Notes: generated by a model not told the origin, from the letters alone. A DNA stretch of 64,000 bases from an uncultured Lachnospiraceae bacterium (GCA_947173495.1 CAMWFQ010000004.1:124001-188000), one strand, 5' to 3'. Positions 46,654 to 56,358 are shown, counted from the first letter of the stretch. Program-made: numbers and translations.

Positions 46654-47496
46654 TTGATGATATTCATGGGTTTGCTGGGGCTTATGACTTTTTTTCTGGC
46701 AGTGATGGCAGCAGACTGCAATCGCTTTGTGATAAGAACCTACAGCTTAAAAATACAGAAGTTAAAAGGAAAGAGAAGGCTTCTTCTCCTGTCGGATCTG
46801 CATAATAAATCTTTCGGGAAGAAAAACCAAAGGCTTCTTGATGCTATCCGGCAGATTGACCCGGATATGATCCTGATAGCCGGAGATATGTATACTTCTC
46901 AGAAGAACGGCGATACAACTGTTGCGGGGGAGCTGGTCTGCTCCCTTGCAGAGCAGTATCCGGTTTATTACGGAAATGGCAATCATGAGGATAAGACCAG
47001 AAGATGTCCAGATCTGTTTGGCTCCATGTATGAGGATTTTGTCCGGCGGATCAAGGGAGCGGGAGTCAGACATCTGGTAAACGAGAAGGTATGCATTCCG
47101 GAGCTTAACATGGATATTTACGGACTGGAGATCAGCCGCAGGTATTATGGGAAGTTTAACTATGTCCAAATGGACGAATCTTATCTTGAAAGCCTTTTAG
47201 GAAAACCTTCTTCTTCCAGAGTCAATGTTCTGATCGCTCATAATCCGGATTACTTTGAAGCCTATGCCGGGTGGGGGGCGGATCTTGTTGTGTCCGGACA
47301 TGTGCATGGCGGGCTTATGAGGCTGCCTGTGCTGGGAGGCGTGATTTCTCCGGCATTGCGGCTCTTTCCCAAATATGACGGCGGGGAATTTCATCAGGGA
47401 AATGCGGCGCTGATCCTGGGACGCGGTCTGGGAACACATACCCTTCCCATACGGATTTTTAATCCGGGAGAGCTTGTAGTCATAGAGATCAACTGA
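46654..47496 (+). CDS. Membrane-anchored metallophosphoesterase (YkuE-like)
   Basis: The 280-residue protein has an N-terminal membrane helix, then a calcineurin-type phosphoesterase domain with the metal ligand blocks LLLSDLHNKSFG, LIAGDMYTS, YGNGNHED and SGHVHGGL(M)R. It probably acts outside the cytoplasmic membrane on a lipid or envelope phosphate ester, as YkuE/LpxH-type relatives do. TTG at 46654 and ATG at 46657 are both possible starts; AGGAAGG lies 9 and 12 nt before them respectively. Confidence 0.9.
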   Translation: MMIFMGLLGLMTFFLAVMAADCNRFVIRTYSLKIQKLKGKRRLLLLSDLHNKSFGKKNQRLLDAIRQIDPDMILIAGDMYTSQKNGDTTVAGELVCSLAEQYPVYYGNGNHEDKTRRCPDLFGSMYEDFVRRIKGAGVRHLVNEKVCIPELNMDIYGLEISRRYYGKFNYVQMDESYLESLLGKPSSSRVNVLIAHNPDYFEAYAGWGADLVVSGHVHGGLMRLPVLGGVISPALRLFPKYDGGEFHQGNAALILGRGLGTHTLPIRIFNPGELVVIEIN

Positions 47497-47498
47497 CT

Positions 47499-47529
47499 GG
47501 TAACAGTTCAGCCTTGCTGAATAGTTACC
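47499..47529 (+). terminator. Hairpin after the phosphoesterase gene
   Basis: GGTAAC...GTTACC with an inner TTCAGC/GCTGAA stem. A second smaller hairpin (TTCAGAAA with TTTCTGAA) lies at 47538-47556. There is no clear T-run. Confidence 0.45.
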
Positions 47530-47629
47530 GTTACTGTTTCAGAAAGGTTTTCTGAAGTTGACTGCCGGGCGGATTCGTGATAGAATCGTTGGCGGTCGCT
47601 GATATTCTGGCATGGGAGTGAAGGAAAGA

Positions 47630-48268
47630 ATGAATACGAAATTATTTGATCATACGATTTTAAAGGCGGACGCCACAGAAAATGCAGTGAAGAAGATCTG
47701 TGACGAAGCGAAAGAATACGGGTTTATGTCAGTCTGTGTCAATGGCTTTTACACGGCCTTTGCGGCACGGCAGCTTGCGGGGACGGATGTGAAGGTATGT
47801 ACAGTGGTAGGGTTTCCCTTAGGGCAAATGACCACACGGGCGAAGGCGGCGGAGGCTTCTTTTGCCGTGGAGGATGGAGCGGAAGAAATCGATATGGTGA
47901 TCAATGTGGGTGCCCTTAAGGACAGGCAGTACGAAACGGTTCTCGAGGACATCAGAGAGGTAAAAAAAGCATGTGGAAATGCGCTTCTGAAGGTGATCAT
48001 TGAGTGCTGTCTTCTGACGGATGAAGAAAAGGTAAAGGCATGCGAGCTGGCGCAGAGTGCCGGAGCGGATTTTGTCAAAACGTCCACGGGATTTTCCACA
48101 GGAGGCGCAAGAGCAGAGGATGTGGCGCTGATGCGTAAAGCGGTGGGAACACAAATGGGGGTGAAAGCCTCCGGAGGTATCAGGGACAGAGAAAGCGCAG
48201 AGAAAATGCTGGCGGCCGGCGCAGACCGCCTGGGAACAAGCGCTACCGTAACGATCTGCGGACAGTAA
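47630..48268 (+). CDS. deoC: Deoxyribose-phosphate aldolase
   Basis: It cleaves 2-deoxyribose 5-phosphate to glyceraldehyde 3-phosphate and acetaldehyde in deoxynucleoside breakdown. The 212-residue length is normal. The Schiff-base lysine is in DFVKTSTGF, the second lysine in GVKASGGIR, and the early aspartate in HTILKADA. The ATG at 47630 is chosen because GAAGGAAAG is just upstream. No other deo gene is adjacent. Confidence 0.95.
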   Translation: MNTKLFDHTILKADATENAVKKICDEAKEYGFMSVCVNGFYTAFAARQLAGTDVKVCTVVGFPLGQMTTRAKAAEASFAVEDGAEEIDMVINVGALKDRQYETVLEDIREVKKACGNALLKVIIECCLLTDEEKVKACELAQSAGADFVKTSTGFSTGGARAEDVALMRKAVGTQMGVKASGGIRDRESAEKMLAAGADRLGTSATVTICGQ

Positions 48269-48319
48269 ACCTCCATCATGTTCAGCCTGCCGCTTTGGCG
48301 GGACGCATGGTCATCCATG

Positions 48320-48344
48320 CTATGAAAGTCTTTGACTTTCATAG
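48320..48344 (+). other. Perfect hairpin upstream of scpA
   Basis: CTATGAAAGTC and GACTTTCATAG form an 11-bp stem around TTT in the gap between deoC and scpA, about 40 nt before the scpA start. There is no T-run after it on the plus strand. Confidence 0.5.
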
Positions 48345-48385
48345 TAAGCCAAAAAAGGAAGCGGGAAAAGGAAGGAGCCGGAGAA

Positions 48386-49129
48386 ATGGCAATTTCGGTA
48401 AAACTGCAGGCGTTTGAAGGTCCTCTTGATCTGCTCCTGCATTTAATAGAAAAAAATAAAGTGGATATTTATGATATTCCAATCGTGGAGATTACGGCTC
48501 AGTATCTGGAATACATTAAAGATATGGAAACAGAAGATATGAATGTGATGAGCGAATTTCTGGTCATGGCAGCTACACTTCTGGAGATCAAATGCCGTAT
48601 GCTTCTTCCTAGGGAAGTCAACGATGAGGGAGAAGAAGTTGACCCCAGAGCAGAGCTTGTGCAAAAGCTGCTGGAATACAAAATGTATAAGTATATGTCC
48701 TATGAGCTTAAGGACAGGCAGGTGGACGCAGGGAGAACGCTGTTTAAGGAGCGGACACTTCCCAAAGAAATTGAGGATTATAAACCTCCCGTTAATATGA
48801 AAGAACTGCTGGGAGATGCAGATCTTGTCAGACTTAAGGAGCTGTTTCAGCTGGTGATCAAAAGGCAGGAGGACAAGATCGATCCTGTGAGGAGCACTTT
48901 CGGACAGATCGAGAAGGATGAGGTGGACATGGATGCAAAGACGCTTTATGTGGAGAAGTACCTCCATCTCAACAGGACCTTCAGCTTCCGGCAGCTTCTG
49001 GAAAAACAGAAAAGCAAGATGGAGATCATAGTCACGTTTCTGGTGATCCTGGAAATGATGAAGATGGGGAGGATCTCCATCGTACAGGAAGATACCTTTG
49101 AGGATATCATTATAACATCGAACGAGTGA
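48386..49129 (+). CDS. scpA: Segregation and condensation protein A
   Basis: ScpA is the kleisin of the SMC-ScpAB condensin complex. The 247-residue protein has the N-terminal signature FEGPLDLLLHLIEKNKVDIYDIPI and the C-terminal winged helix. The start at 48386 matches the conserved N-terminus, with GGAAGGAG upstream. scpB follows after 15 nt. Confidence 0.96.
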   Translation: MAISVKLQAFEGPLDLLLHLIEKNKVDIYDIPIVEITAQYLEYIKDMETEDMNVMSEFLVMAATLLEIKCRMLLPREVNDEGEEVDPRAELVQKLLEYKMYKYMSYELKDRQVDAGRTLFKERTLPKEIEDYKPPVNMKELLGDADLVRLKELFQLVIKRQEDKIDPVRSTFGQIEKDEVDMDAKTLYVEKYLHLNRTFSFRQLLEKQKSKMEIIVTFLVILEMMKMGRISIVQEDTFEDIIITSNE

Positions 49130-49144
49130 TGGGAGGCGGAAAAT

Positions 49145-49714
49145 TTGGACAGGCAGAGAGCAAAAGCGGTATTGGAGGCGGTTCTCTTTACTATGGGGGA
49201 AGCCGTGGAGGTGGAAAGACTGGCATCTGTCATCGAAGAGGAAAGAGAATGGACCAGAGAACTGCTTGTGGAAATGAAAGAAGAATATGAGTCCAGGGAA
49301 TGCGGCGTCACGCTGATAGAGCTGGAGAATTCCTTTCAGATGTGTACCAAGGCGGAGATGTATGAATATCTGATCAAAATAGCCAAAACCCCCCGCAAAT
49401 ATGTGCTGACAGATACTCTGCTGGAGACCCTTTCCATCATTGCTTATAAACAGCCTGTAGCCAAAGCGGAGATCGAGAAGATCCGGGGAGTGAGCTGCGA
49501 TCATGCGGTGAACAGACTGGTAGAGTTCGGGCTTGTGGCGGAGGTGGGAAGGATGGACGCTCCGGGGCGTCCTCTTCTGTTTGGCACTACGGAGGAATTT
49601 CTCCGCAGTTTTGGGGTCAGATCGTTAGAGGAGCTGCCGGAGCTGTCAGCGGTTCAAATAGAGGAATTTAAGATCCAGGCGGAGCAGGAGGCAAGTGTGC
49701 AGCTTGATATATAG
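49145..49714 (+). CDS. scpB: Segregation and condensation protein B
   Basis: The 189-residue protein has two winged-helix domains: KAVLEAVLFTMGEAVEVERL at the start and the strongly conserved LETLSIIAYKQPVAKAEIE and GRPLLFGTTEEFL later. It dimerises and binds ScpA in the condensin complex. The TTG start at 49145 is chosen because GGGAGG lies 8 nt upstream and no ATG fits. Confidence 0.95.
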   Translation: MDRQRAKAVLEAVLFTMGEAVEVERLASVIEEEREWTRELLVEMKEEYESRECGVTLIELENSFQMCTKAEMYEYLIKIAKTPRKYVLTDTLLETLSIIAYKQPVAKAEIEKIRGVSCDHAVNRLVEFGLVAEVGRMDAPGRPLLFGTTEEFLRSFGVRSLEELPELSAVQIEEFKIQAEQEASVQLDI

Positions 49715-49822
49715 CACTGCATAGCGGATTCCCTGGCAGTTTCTCTGCACAGCTGTGCAACGCAGAGAGTATCGAAGCTGCTTTTCGTGGCCAGAAAGAG
49801 CCTGCTGCGGGCAGCGTGCTGT

Positions 49823-51121
49823 CTACAGGCTGTATCTTGCCAGAATCTGCTCAAAGCACCAGGAATAATCGATAGCGGGAACATTTTCGGCTGCTACGAT
49901 ATATTCTACTCCATATACATCGCCGCCGGCCAGATATTTGATAGTGCCCACCTGTGTGCCGGCCTGTACGGGAGCGGTAAGGCTTTCCGCTATCTGGCAG
50001 CTGACCTGGAACTGCTCGCCTTTTTTCAGGAGAAGTCCATCTTCCAGGGAAGCAGTCTTTCCGGTATTCCATTTCCCATCCCGGTCAATTTCCAGTCGGG
50101 TATATGCAGTGGAATCAAGCCTCTGGGTCTGCCCGTTCATCACCGGGAGATCCGGCAGGCTGCTTTCGTCATAGGCGGCCTCTGAGAGGCTGTGATACTC
50201 AAAATTTTCCAGCCCGTAGTTCATCAGCTGCCGGGTATCGCTCCATTTATAGCTTTTGTTATTCGGCCAGCCGCAGGCAAGAAGAGCCACCACAAAGGTT
50301 CTGTTATCCCGGTTTAAAGCGCCTACATAACAGTAGCCGGCATTTCCGGTGAAGCCGGTTTTTCCGGAAAGGGCGCCTTCCATCATGGAAAGAAAAGCGT
50401 TGTGGTTATTACAGTGGAAGCTTCTGCCGCTGGGCTGATAGTCTCCGTCTTTTTCATGAAAGCTCTGAAAGGAGTAGGAGGCGGTGCGGGTGATCGTAAG
50501 AAACTCCTCTTTTTTGGGAGAATCCATGATACAATAGGACATGATCCTGGCAAGATCAGCGGCAGTGGTGGAGTGGGCTTTCACGATCCCGTCTTTTCCG
50601 GAGGCAGTGGCGTCCAGACCATTGGGGGTAATGAAAAAGGTATCAAAGCATCCCAGATCCCGCGCTTTCTGATTCATCATATCGGCGAAACCGGCGCAGC
50701 TCCCGCCGATGTGTTCCGCTATCACCACGGCGGAATCGTTATGGGATTCCAGCATCAGAGAATAAAGCAGATCTTCCAGCCGGAAGTATTCACCGGATGC
50801 AGCGTTCAGCTTTACCTTGGGCATACTGGCAGCGTAGGGGGAAACAACGACATAGTCCTCTTTGCAGCCGTATTCAAGGGCAAGGATACAGGTCATGATC
50901 TTGGTAGTACTTGCCATGGGGAGCGGGTTGTGTCCGTCTTTTTCGTACAGAATCCGTCCGGAGGAGGCGTCCATCAGAACGGCGGAGCGCGCATAAAGCT
51001 GCAGGGGCGGAGAAGAGTCTTCCTCAGCCTGCAGCAAAAGAACGGTATCCGGCGACAGAAAAGAGAAGAAAAGGGAGAAAAGGATTGCAAGCAGAACAGC
51101 ATATTTCTTGATTGAGGTCAT
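49823..51121 (-). CDS. D-alanyl-D-alanine carboxypeptidase, second paralogue
   Basis: The 432-residue protein has a signal peptide (about residues 1-32), serine motif STTK, second motif SHND and third motif KTGFTG, then a beta-rich C-terminal domain. It is longer than the paralogue at 45.4 kb and has an Asp/Lys-rich insert in the middle. The scpA-scpB-D,D-carboxypeptidase neighbourhood is common in Firmicutes, where the linked enzyme often serves spore cortex or cell-division peptidoglycan. It converges on scpB. Confidence 0.93.
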   Translation of the reverse strand: MTSIKKYAVLLAILFSLFFSFLSPDTVLLLQAEEDSSPPLQLYARSAVLMDASSGRILYEKDGHNPLPMASTTKIMTCILALEYGCKEDYVVVSPYAASMPKVKLNAASGEYFRLEDLLYSLMLESHNDSAVVIAEHIGGSCAGFADMMNQKARDLGCFDTFFITPNGLDATASGKDGIVKAHSTTAADLARIMSYCIMDSPKKEEFLTITRTASYSFQSFHEKDGDYQPSGRSFHCNNHNAFLSMMEGALSGKTGFTGNAGYCYVGALNRDNRTFVVALLACGWPNNKSYKWSDTRQLMNYGLENFEYHSLSEAAYDESSLPDLPVMNGQTQRLDSTAYTRLEIDRDGKWNTGKTASLEDGLLLKKGEQFQVSCQIAESLTAPVQAGTQVGTIKYLAGGDVYGVEYIVAAENVPAIDYSWCFEQILARYSL

Positions 51122-51203
51122 ACATTTTCATCCGGAAAAGCATTTTCCTTTATTTATATGAGTGAAAAAGAGTAAAATATTCAAAAGAGAGGCAGGATTG
51201 TAC

Positions 51204-51225
51204 TGTGAAAAATAAATTTTTCACA
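51204..51225. promoter_or_regulatory. 22-bp perfect palindrome between divergent genes
   Basis: TGTGAAAAAT and ATTTTTCACA flank AA, about 75 nt before the asparaginase start and 85 nt before the carboxypeptidase start. A second small palindrome GAACTTGTTC lies 4 nt further on. It resembles a dimeric-regulator binding site. Confidence 0.5.
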
Positions 51226-51298
51226 AACGAACTTGTTCACCTTACAAATATTGTGCTGACGCCCAAATTTGCAGGTGTTGGCAGCATGGGGGATTTAT

Positions 51299-52378
51299 AT
51301 GAAAAAGATACTGGTAGTTTTGACAGGGGGAACCATAGGAAGCAAAGTGACGCAGGACTGTATGGATGTGACCGACTCTTCGCCTTATCTGCTTCTCAAA
51401 CTTTACAGACAGCGTTATGGAAGTCCCGGAGGTGCAGATGACGGGAACCGGTATCCAAACCAGACGGGCGAAACAGAAAATGAATTTGAAGTGATAAATC
51501 CTCTGCTGGTGCTGAGCGAAAATATGACGCTGGATACCTGGACTCGTCTGTGCCGGACAATGTGGGAGATTCCTTATGAAACATACGAAGGCGTGATAGT
51601 GACGCACGGATCAGATACGTTGTCCTTTACTTCAGCGCTTCTGGGCATGCTTCTGAGGCATGTGCCGGTACCGGTGGTACTTACGGCATCCAATTATCCT
51701 CTGGGGGAAGAAAAAAGTAACGGACTTGTCAATTTCAGAAGCGCAGTAGAGCTGATCCGCAACAGTTCGCTGAAAGGTGTGTTTACCGTATATCAGAGCC
51801 CGGAGGGTGAAAACAATGTGTATCTGGCAAGCCGCCTGATGGAGGCGGATCCTTACCGTGACCGGTTCGCGGGTTTTGACGGCGTTCCTCTGGGAAAGAT
51901 GGAAAATGGCGTTTTCCGATATGAACCCTGCGAAATCAATCCGTCTCTGGAGGAAATCTGCGGAGAGCGGCAGCCAATAGCCGGTCAGAGCCCGGTTTTC
52001 AGAAAACCGGTTCTTTTACTGCGTCCCTATCCCGGGCTGGACTATGAGATGATCCGTCTGGATAAAAAACCTGCGGCAGTGTTGCATTATCTGTATCACT
52101 CCTCCACAGCCTGCATAGCGGGAGAAGAAAGCTCCCTTCTGCGTTTTATGGAACGGTGCGGTGAGGAGAATGTACCGGTTTATATTGCCTCCTGTAAGGA
52201 CCCGGCAGGGAGAAATTATGCGACGGCAAAGGCGATACTGGAAAAGGGCGCGATTCCAATGGAAAATATTTCCCTTGAGGCATCCTACGCAAAGCTTCTT
52301 CTTCTGTATAATCTGGATGAAAAGACGGCGGCGGAGCGCGTGGGAAGCACCTTCTATTTCGAACAGCTTCCCCGGTAA
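51299..52378 (+). CDS. ansA: Type I L-asparaginase
   Basis: It hydrolyses asparagine to aspartate and ammonia. The 359-residue protein has the N-terminal nucleophile motif LTGGTIGS, the second threonine in VTHGSDTLSFTSALL, and the YPLGEEKSNGLVNFRSA block. There is no signal peptide, so it is cytoplasmic (type I). GGGGGATTT lies before the ATG. It has its own gap of 177 nt upstream. The aspartate made could feed the C4-acid metabolism that involves the following operon, but this is an inference. Confidence 0.9.
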   Translation: MKKILVVLTGGTIGSKVTQDCMDVTDSSPYLLLKLYRQRYGSPGGADDGNRYPNQTGETENEFEVINPLLVLSENMTLDTWTRLCRTMWEIPYETYEGVIVTHGSDTLSFTSALLGMLLRHVPVPVVLTASNYPLGEEKSNGLVNFRSAVELIRNSSLKGVFTVYQSPEGENNVYLASRLMEADPYRDRFAGFDGVPLGKMENGVFRYEPCEINPSLEEICGERQPIAGQSPVFRKPVLLLRPYPGLDYEMIRLDKKPAAVLHYLYHSSTACIAGEESSLLRFMERCGEENVPVYIASCKDPAGRNYATAKAILEKGAIPMENISLEASYAKLLLLYNLDEKTAAERVGSTFYFEQLPR

Positions 52379-52435
52379 AATCTGTAAAAAAAGTGTAAAT
52401 TTTAAAATTTTATTCTATGCGGTTTATGACATTTG

Positions 52436-52444
52436 TGGTATACT
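52436..52444 (+). promoter_or_regulatory. Extended -10 promoter of the decarboxylase operon
   Basis: TGGTATACT is a good extended -10 element; no convincing -35 box is present. The leader is about 75 nt. Confidence 0.5.
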
Positions 52445-52523
52445 TCTATAGATATATTATGGGGATGTATGTGTCCCTGTGAATAAAGTTACAATTTTTT
52501 AATATAAAATGGAGGGCTGAAAC

Positions 52524-53954
52524 ATGAGTACTACTTCACAGGCGAGTCAAAGAATTGAAGCTTTGCTCGATGAAAACAGTTTCGTTGAAATTGGTGCGCA
52601 GGTAACGGCAAGAAACACTGATTTTAATCTGAAACAGACCCAAACTCCTTCGGATGGCGTGATCACCGGATACGGAGTGATAGGCGGCAGCCTTGTGTAT
52701 GTATACAGCCAGGATGCGTCCGTGTTGAACGGCAGTGTCGGTGAAATGCATGCCAGAAAAATTGCGAATCTTTATGACCTGGCGCTGAAGATGGGCGCAC
52801 CGGTTATCGGTCTGATCGAGTCTGCAGGGCTCAGACTGCAGGAGGGGGCAGATGCACTGGCCGGGTTTGGTGAAATTTACAAAAAGCAGGTATTAAGCTC
52901 CGGTGTGATCCCTCAGATTACGGCAATTTTCGGTTCCTGCGGAGGTGGTCTTGCTTTAATTCCCACACTGACTGATTTTACATTCATGGAAGAGAAGAAG
53001 GCAAAGCTGTTTGTCAATGCGCCCAATACGTTAGATGGAAATGAGATCAGCAAATGTGATACTTCTGCAGCGCAGTTCCAGAGCAGTGAAGCCGGGATTG
53101 TTGATGTGGTTGCGCCGGAAGCCGAGCTGATCGCTCAGATCAGAGAACTGGTGGGCATGCTTCCTGCCAACAATGAAGAGGGAACTCCGATGGAGGAGTG
53201 TGCAGACGAACTGAACCGCGCCTGTGAGGACATAGCGGGCTGCGTGGGAGATACCTCCATTGCCCTTTCTCAGATCGCAGATGATGCGAGAGTATTTGAA
53301 GCCAGGGCCGGGTATGCCAGAGAAATGGTGACGGCGCTGATCCGTTTAAACGGTGTGACGGTGGGAGCTGTCGCCAACAGAAGCGAGATCTATGGGGAAG
53401 ATGGAGAAGTGTCTGATAAGTTTGATGCGGTGCTGACTCCGGAAGGATGTGAAAAGGCGGCGGATTTCATCAATTTCTGTGATGCATTTGACATTCCGGT
53501 TCTTTCCCTTACCAATGTAAAAGGCTTCAAGGCGGATAAGTGTGCAGAAAAGAGAATGGCAAAAGCGGCGGCTAAGCTGACTTATGCATTCGCCAATGCA
53601 ACGGTTCCCAAGGTGAATCTGGTGATCGGACAGGCGTTTGGAAGCGCTTATGTCGCTATGAATTCCAAAGCCATTGGCGCGGATATTACTATGGCGTGGC
53701 CGGATGCGCAGATCGGAACCATGGATGCAAAGCTGGCGGCAAAGATTATCTGTGACGGACAGGGCGCGGAGGCTATTGACGCCTGTGCAGAAGAGTATGC
53801 AGCGCACCAGACAAGCGCAGAAGGCGCAGCAAGAAGAGGATATGTGGATCAGATCATTGAACCTGCCGCCACAAGGAAGTATGTGATCGGAGCTTTTGAG
53901 ATGCTGCTCTCCAAAAAAGAAGACCGTCCCGCAAAGAAGCACGGTACAGTTTAG
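52524..53954 (+). CDS. Carboxyltransferase subunit (12S/MmdA-like) of a biotin-dependent decarboxylase
   Basis: The 476-residue protein has the two crotonase-like halves of acyl-CoA carboxyltransferases. The N-terminal half keeps YVYSQDASVLNGSVGEMHARK and GSCGGGLALIPTLTDF, the oxyanion loop; the C-terminal half keeps GQAFGSAYVAMNSKAIGADI and WPDAQIGTM. It should move CO2 between an acyl-CoA (methylmalonyl-CoA or malonyl-CoA) and biotin on the carrier encoded downstream. It is shorter than typical MmdA (about 510) and the acyl-CoA contact loops differ, so the exact substrate is uncertain. GGAGGG precedes the ATG. It is the first of five operon genes. Confidence 0.9.
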   Translation: MSTTSQASQRIEALLDENSFVEIGAQVTARNTDFNLKQTQTPSDGVITGYGVIGGSLVYVYSQDASVLNGSVGEMHARKIANLYDLALKMGAPVIGLIESAGLRLQEGADALAGFGEIYKKQVLSSGVIPQITAIFGSCGGGLALIPTLTDFTFMEEKKAKLFVNAPNTLDGNEISKCDTSAAQFQSSEAGIVDVVAPEAELIAQIRELVGMLPANNEEGTPMEECADELNRACEDIAGCVGDTSIALSQIADDARVFEARAGYAREMVTALIRLNGVTVGAVANRSEIYGEDGEVSDKFDAVLTPEGCEKAADFINFCDAFDIPVLSLTNVKGFKADKCAEKRMAKAAAKLTYAFANATVPKVNLVIGQAFGSAYVAMNSKAIGADITMAWPDAQIGTMDAKLAAKIICDGQGAEAIDACAEEYAAHQTSAEGAARRGYVDQIIEPAATRKYVIGAFEMLLSKKEDRPAKKHGTV

Positions 53955-53972
53955 AAAGGATGCTTACTTAAT

Positions 53973-54695
53973 ATGAAAAAATGGTTATTAGTATTAGGTA
54001 TGATTACCTGTATGCTTGGTTTGACAGCCTGCGGTGAGCAGCAGGAGGAAGAAGCTCCTCTGATGTCAGAAGCAGAAGCCGAGGAACTGGGAGCACAGAT
54101 TGTTGGGACCATCAATCAGTATGTAGTTCTGGAAGCCAAGGACCAGGTGGCGGATCCGCTGTTGTTGAATGCAATTGAAAGCTGGGAATCTGCTGCTGAG
54201 GATATGGGTGATTATGAAGAAATTATCGGTACCGAGTCCCATTTTGACGGGGATGACGGTATCATTGACATCAGAATCAGAGGTTCTGTACGTGAAGCAA
54301 TCGTGGAAATCGTAATTGAGAAGAATGCGCTGGCAAGTGTTTCCGTCAATGTAGAATATACGTTTGGCGAACAGATGAAGAAGGCAGCATTGAATACCCT
54401 TCTCGGAATGGGAACCGTATTTGTAGTGCTGATCCTGATTTCCTTTATCATCAGTCTTTTCACATTTATACCGAAGATCCAGGATAAATTCTCTAAGAAG
54501 AAGGTACAGGAAGAAGTAAAGCCGGCGGTTCAGAAGCCTGTTATGCAGGCGCAGGAAGAAGAAGACCTTACGGATGATCTGGAACTGGTTGCCGTGATTG
54601 CCGCTGCGGTTGCAGCAAGTGAAGGCGCTTCCTCTGCAGATGGATTTATGGTAAGAAGTATCAGGCGTGCCGGCCGTAACTGGCAGAAAGCATAG
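53973..54695 (+). CDS. Gamma-like subunit of a sodium-pumping decarboxylase with lipoprotein N-terminus
   Basis: The 240-residue protein begins with a lipoprotein signal (lipobox LTAC, Cys about residue 20) and about 110 acidic extracytoplasmic residues. Then comes one membrane helix (LGMGTVFVVLILISFIISLF at about 147-166) with the GMGTVF motif of OadG/MmdD gamma subunits, and a Lys/Glu-rich tail with a final ASEGASSADGFMVRSIRR block typical of decarboxylase gamma subunits. Gamma subunits hold the complex together at the membrane. The extra lipidated domain is unusual. Confidence 0.8.
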   Translation: MKKWLLVLGMITCMLGLTACGEQQEEEAPLMSEAEAEELGAQIVGTINQYVVLEAKDQVADPLLLNAIESWESAAEDMGDYEEIIGTESHFDGDDGIIDIRIRGSVREAIVEIVIEKNALASVSVNVEYTFGEQMKKAALNTLLGMGTVFVVLILISFIISLFTFIPKIQDKFSKKKVQEEVKPAVQKPVMQAQEEEDLTDDLELVAVIAAAVAASEGASSADGFMVRSIRRAGRNWQKA

Positions 54696-54771
54696 GAAAT
54701 TTTTTCACAGTATGATCGTCAGATAATGAGAAGCAATTTATTATAACATTTATTTCAGGAGGAATTCAGTA

Positions 54772-55131
54772 ATGAAAAATTATACAATTACCGTAAACGG
54801 AAACGTATATGACGTAGTAGTAGAGGAAGGCACTTCTACAGGGGCGGCAGCTCCTGCGGTACCGAAAGCGGCACCCAAGGCAGCCCCGAAAGCGGCGGCA
54901 AAGGCAGCCGGTGCAGGCAGCATCAGAGTAGAAGCCGGTGCAGCCGGAAAGGTATACAAGATCGAAGCAAGCGTGGGCCAGGCTCTGAAAGCCGGTGATG
55001 CCGTAGTCATTGTAGAAGCAATGAAGATGGAAATCCCTGTTGTGGCACCTCAGGACGGTACCGTAGCAAGCATTGATGTAGCGGTAGGCGATGCTGTTGA
55101 AGCAGGAGCATTACTGGCAACACTCAATTAA
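54772..55131 (+). CDS. Biotin carboxyl carrier protein
   Basis: The 119-residue protein has a short N-terminal domain, an Ala/Pro-rich flexible linker (about residues 25-50) and a C-terminal biotinyl domain with the biotinylation motif EAMKMEIPV, Lys about residue 86. It carries CO2 on biotin between the carboxyltransferases and the membrane beta subunit. AGGAGG lies before the ATG. Confidence 0.95.
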   Translation: MKNYTITVNGNVYDVVVEEGTSTGAAAPAVPKAAPKAAPKAAAKAAGAGSIRVEAGAAGKVYKIEASVGQALKAGDAVVIVEAMKMEIPVVAPQDGTVASIDVAVGDAVEAGALLATLN

Positions 55132-55172
55132 GCGCGGCTGTTTGCTGAGAAAATCAACAGGAGGTAAAAGAA

Positions 55173-56324
55173 ATGGATTATATTGTAACTACACTGTCAA
55201 ATCTAATTCATCAGACAGCATTTTTCAATCTGACCATTGGAAATTATGTGATGATTTTCTTTGCCTGTGTATTTCTTTATCTTGCGATTGCCAAAGGCTT
55301 TGAGCCCCTGCTTTTGACACCCATCGCATTTGGTATGCTGCTGGTCAATATTTATCCTGATATCATGCTGAGTATTGAGGATTCCGCAAATGGTGCCGGC
55401 GGCCTGCTGTATTATTTTTATCTCTTAGATGAATGGGCGATCCTTCCTTCCCTGATTTTCATGGGGGTAGGCGCTATGACGGACTTTGGTCCTCTGATTG
55501 CCAATCCTAAGAGTTTTCTGCTTGGCGCAGCGGCACAGTTTGGTATTTTTGCCGCTTATTTCGGTGCGATCGCTTTTGGATTTAACGATAAGGCAGCCGC
55601 AGCGATTTCCATCATCGGCGGCGCAGACGGCCCGACCTCCATTTTCCTTGCAGGAAAGCTGGGACAGACCGCACTGCTTGGCCCGATCGCAGTGGCGGCG
55701 TATTCCTATATGTCTCTGGTACCCATTATTCAGCCGCCCATTATGAAGCTGCTGACCACAGAGCAGGAGAGAAAGATCAAGATGGGGCAGCTTCGTCCCG
55801 TATCCAAGCTGGAAAAGATCCTCTTTCCTATCGTTGTTACTATCGTAGTCTGCATGATTCTTCCTACCACGGCTCCTCTTGTAGGTATGCTGATGCTTGG
55901 AAATCTGTTCAGAGAATCCGGTGTTGTGAGACAGCTGACAGATACTGCGTCTAATGCGCTCATGTACATCGTTGTTATCCTGCTGGGCACTTCCGTGGGA
56001 GCGACCACAAGCGCAGAGGCATTCCTGAACTGGGATACCTTAAAGATTGTGGCGCTTGGCCTGATTGCGTTTGCTTTTGGTACTGCAGCGGGCGTCCTGT
56101 TCGGAAAGATTATGTGTGTTGCAACTAAGGGCAAGGTGAATCCTCTGATCGGATCCGCCGGCGTTTCAGCAGTGCCCATGGCTGCCAGAGTTTCCCAGAA
56201 AGTGGGTGCGGAAGCAGATCCGACCAACTTCCTGCTCATGCATGCAATGGGACCCAATGTGGCAGGTGTTATCGGTACGGCTGTAGCGGCAGGAACCTTC
56301 ATGGCAGTATTCGGAGTATTCTAA
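55173..56324 (+). CDS. Sodium ion-translocating decarboxylase, beta subunit
   Basis: The 383-residue protein has about nine to eleven membrane helices and the conserved OadB blocks [15 protein letters not shown] (Asp required for Na+ passage in studied homologues), [13 protein letters not shown] and the C-terminal [21 protein letters not shown]. It decarboxylates carboxybiotin and pumps Na+ outwards. AGGAGG precedes the ATG. The family is shared by oxaloacetate, methylmalonyl-CoA, malonate and glutaconyl-CoA decarboxylases. Confidence 0.96.
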   Translation: MDYIVTTLSNLIHQTAFFNLTIGNYVMIFFACVFLYLAIAKGFEPLLLTPIAFGMLLVNIYPDIMLSIEDSANGAGGLLYYFYLLDEWAILPSLIFMGVGAMTDFGPLIANPKSFLLGAAAQFGIFAAYFGAIAFGFNDKAAAAISIIGGADGPTSIFLAGKLGQTALLGPIAVAAYSYMSLVPIIQPPIMKLLTTEQERKIKMGQLRPVSKLEKILFPIVVTIVVCMILPTTAPLVGMLMLGNLFRESGVVRQLTDTASNALMYIVVILLGTSVGATTSAEAFLNWDTLKIVALGLIAFAFGTAAGVLFGKIMCVATKGKVNPLIGSAGVSAVPMAARVSQKVGAEADPTNFLLMHAMGPNVAGVIGTAVAAGTFMAVFGVF

Positions 56325-56358
56325 AAAGAATTTAAATAATTTCAGGAGGAGAATAGAA

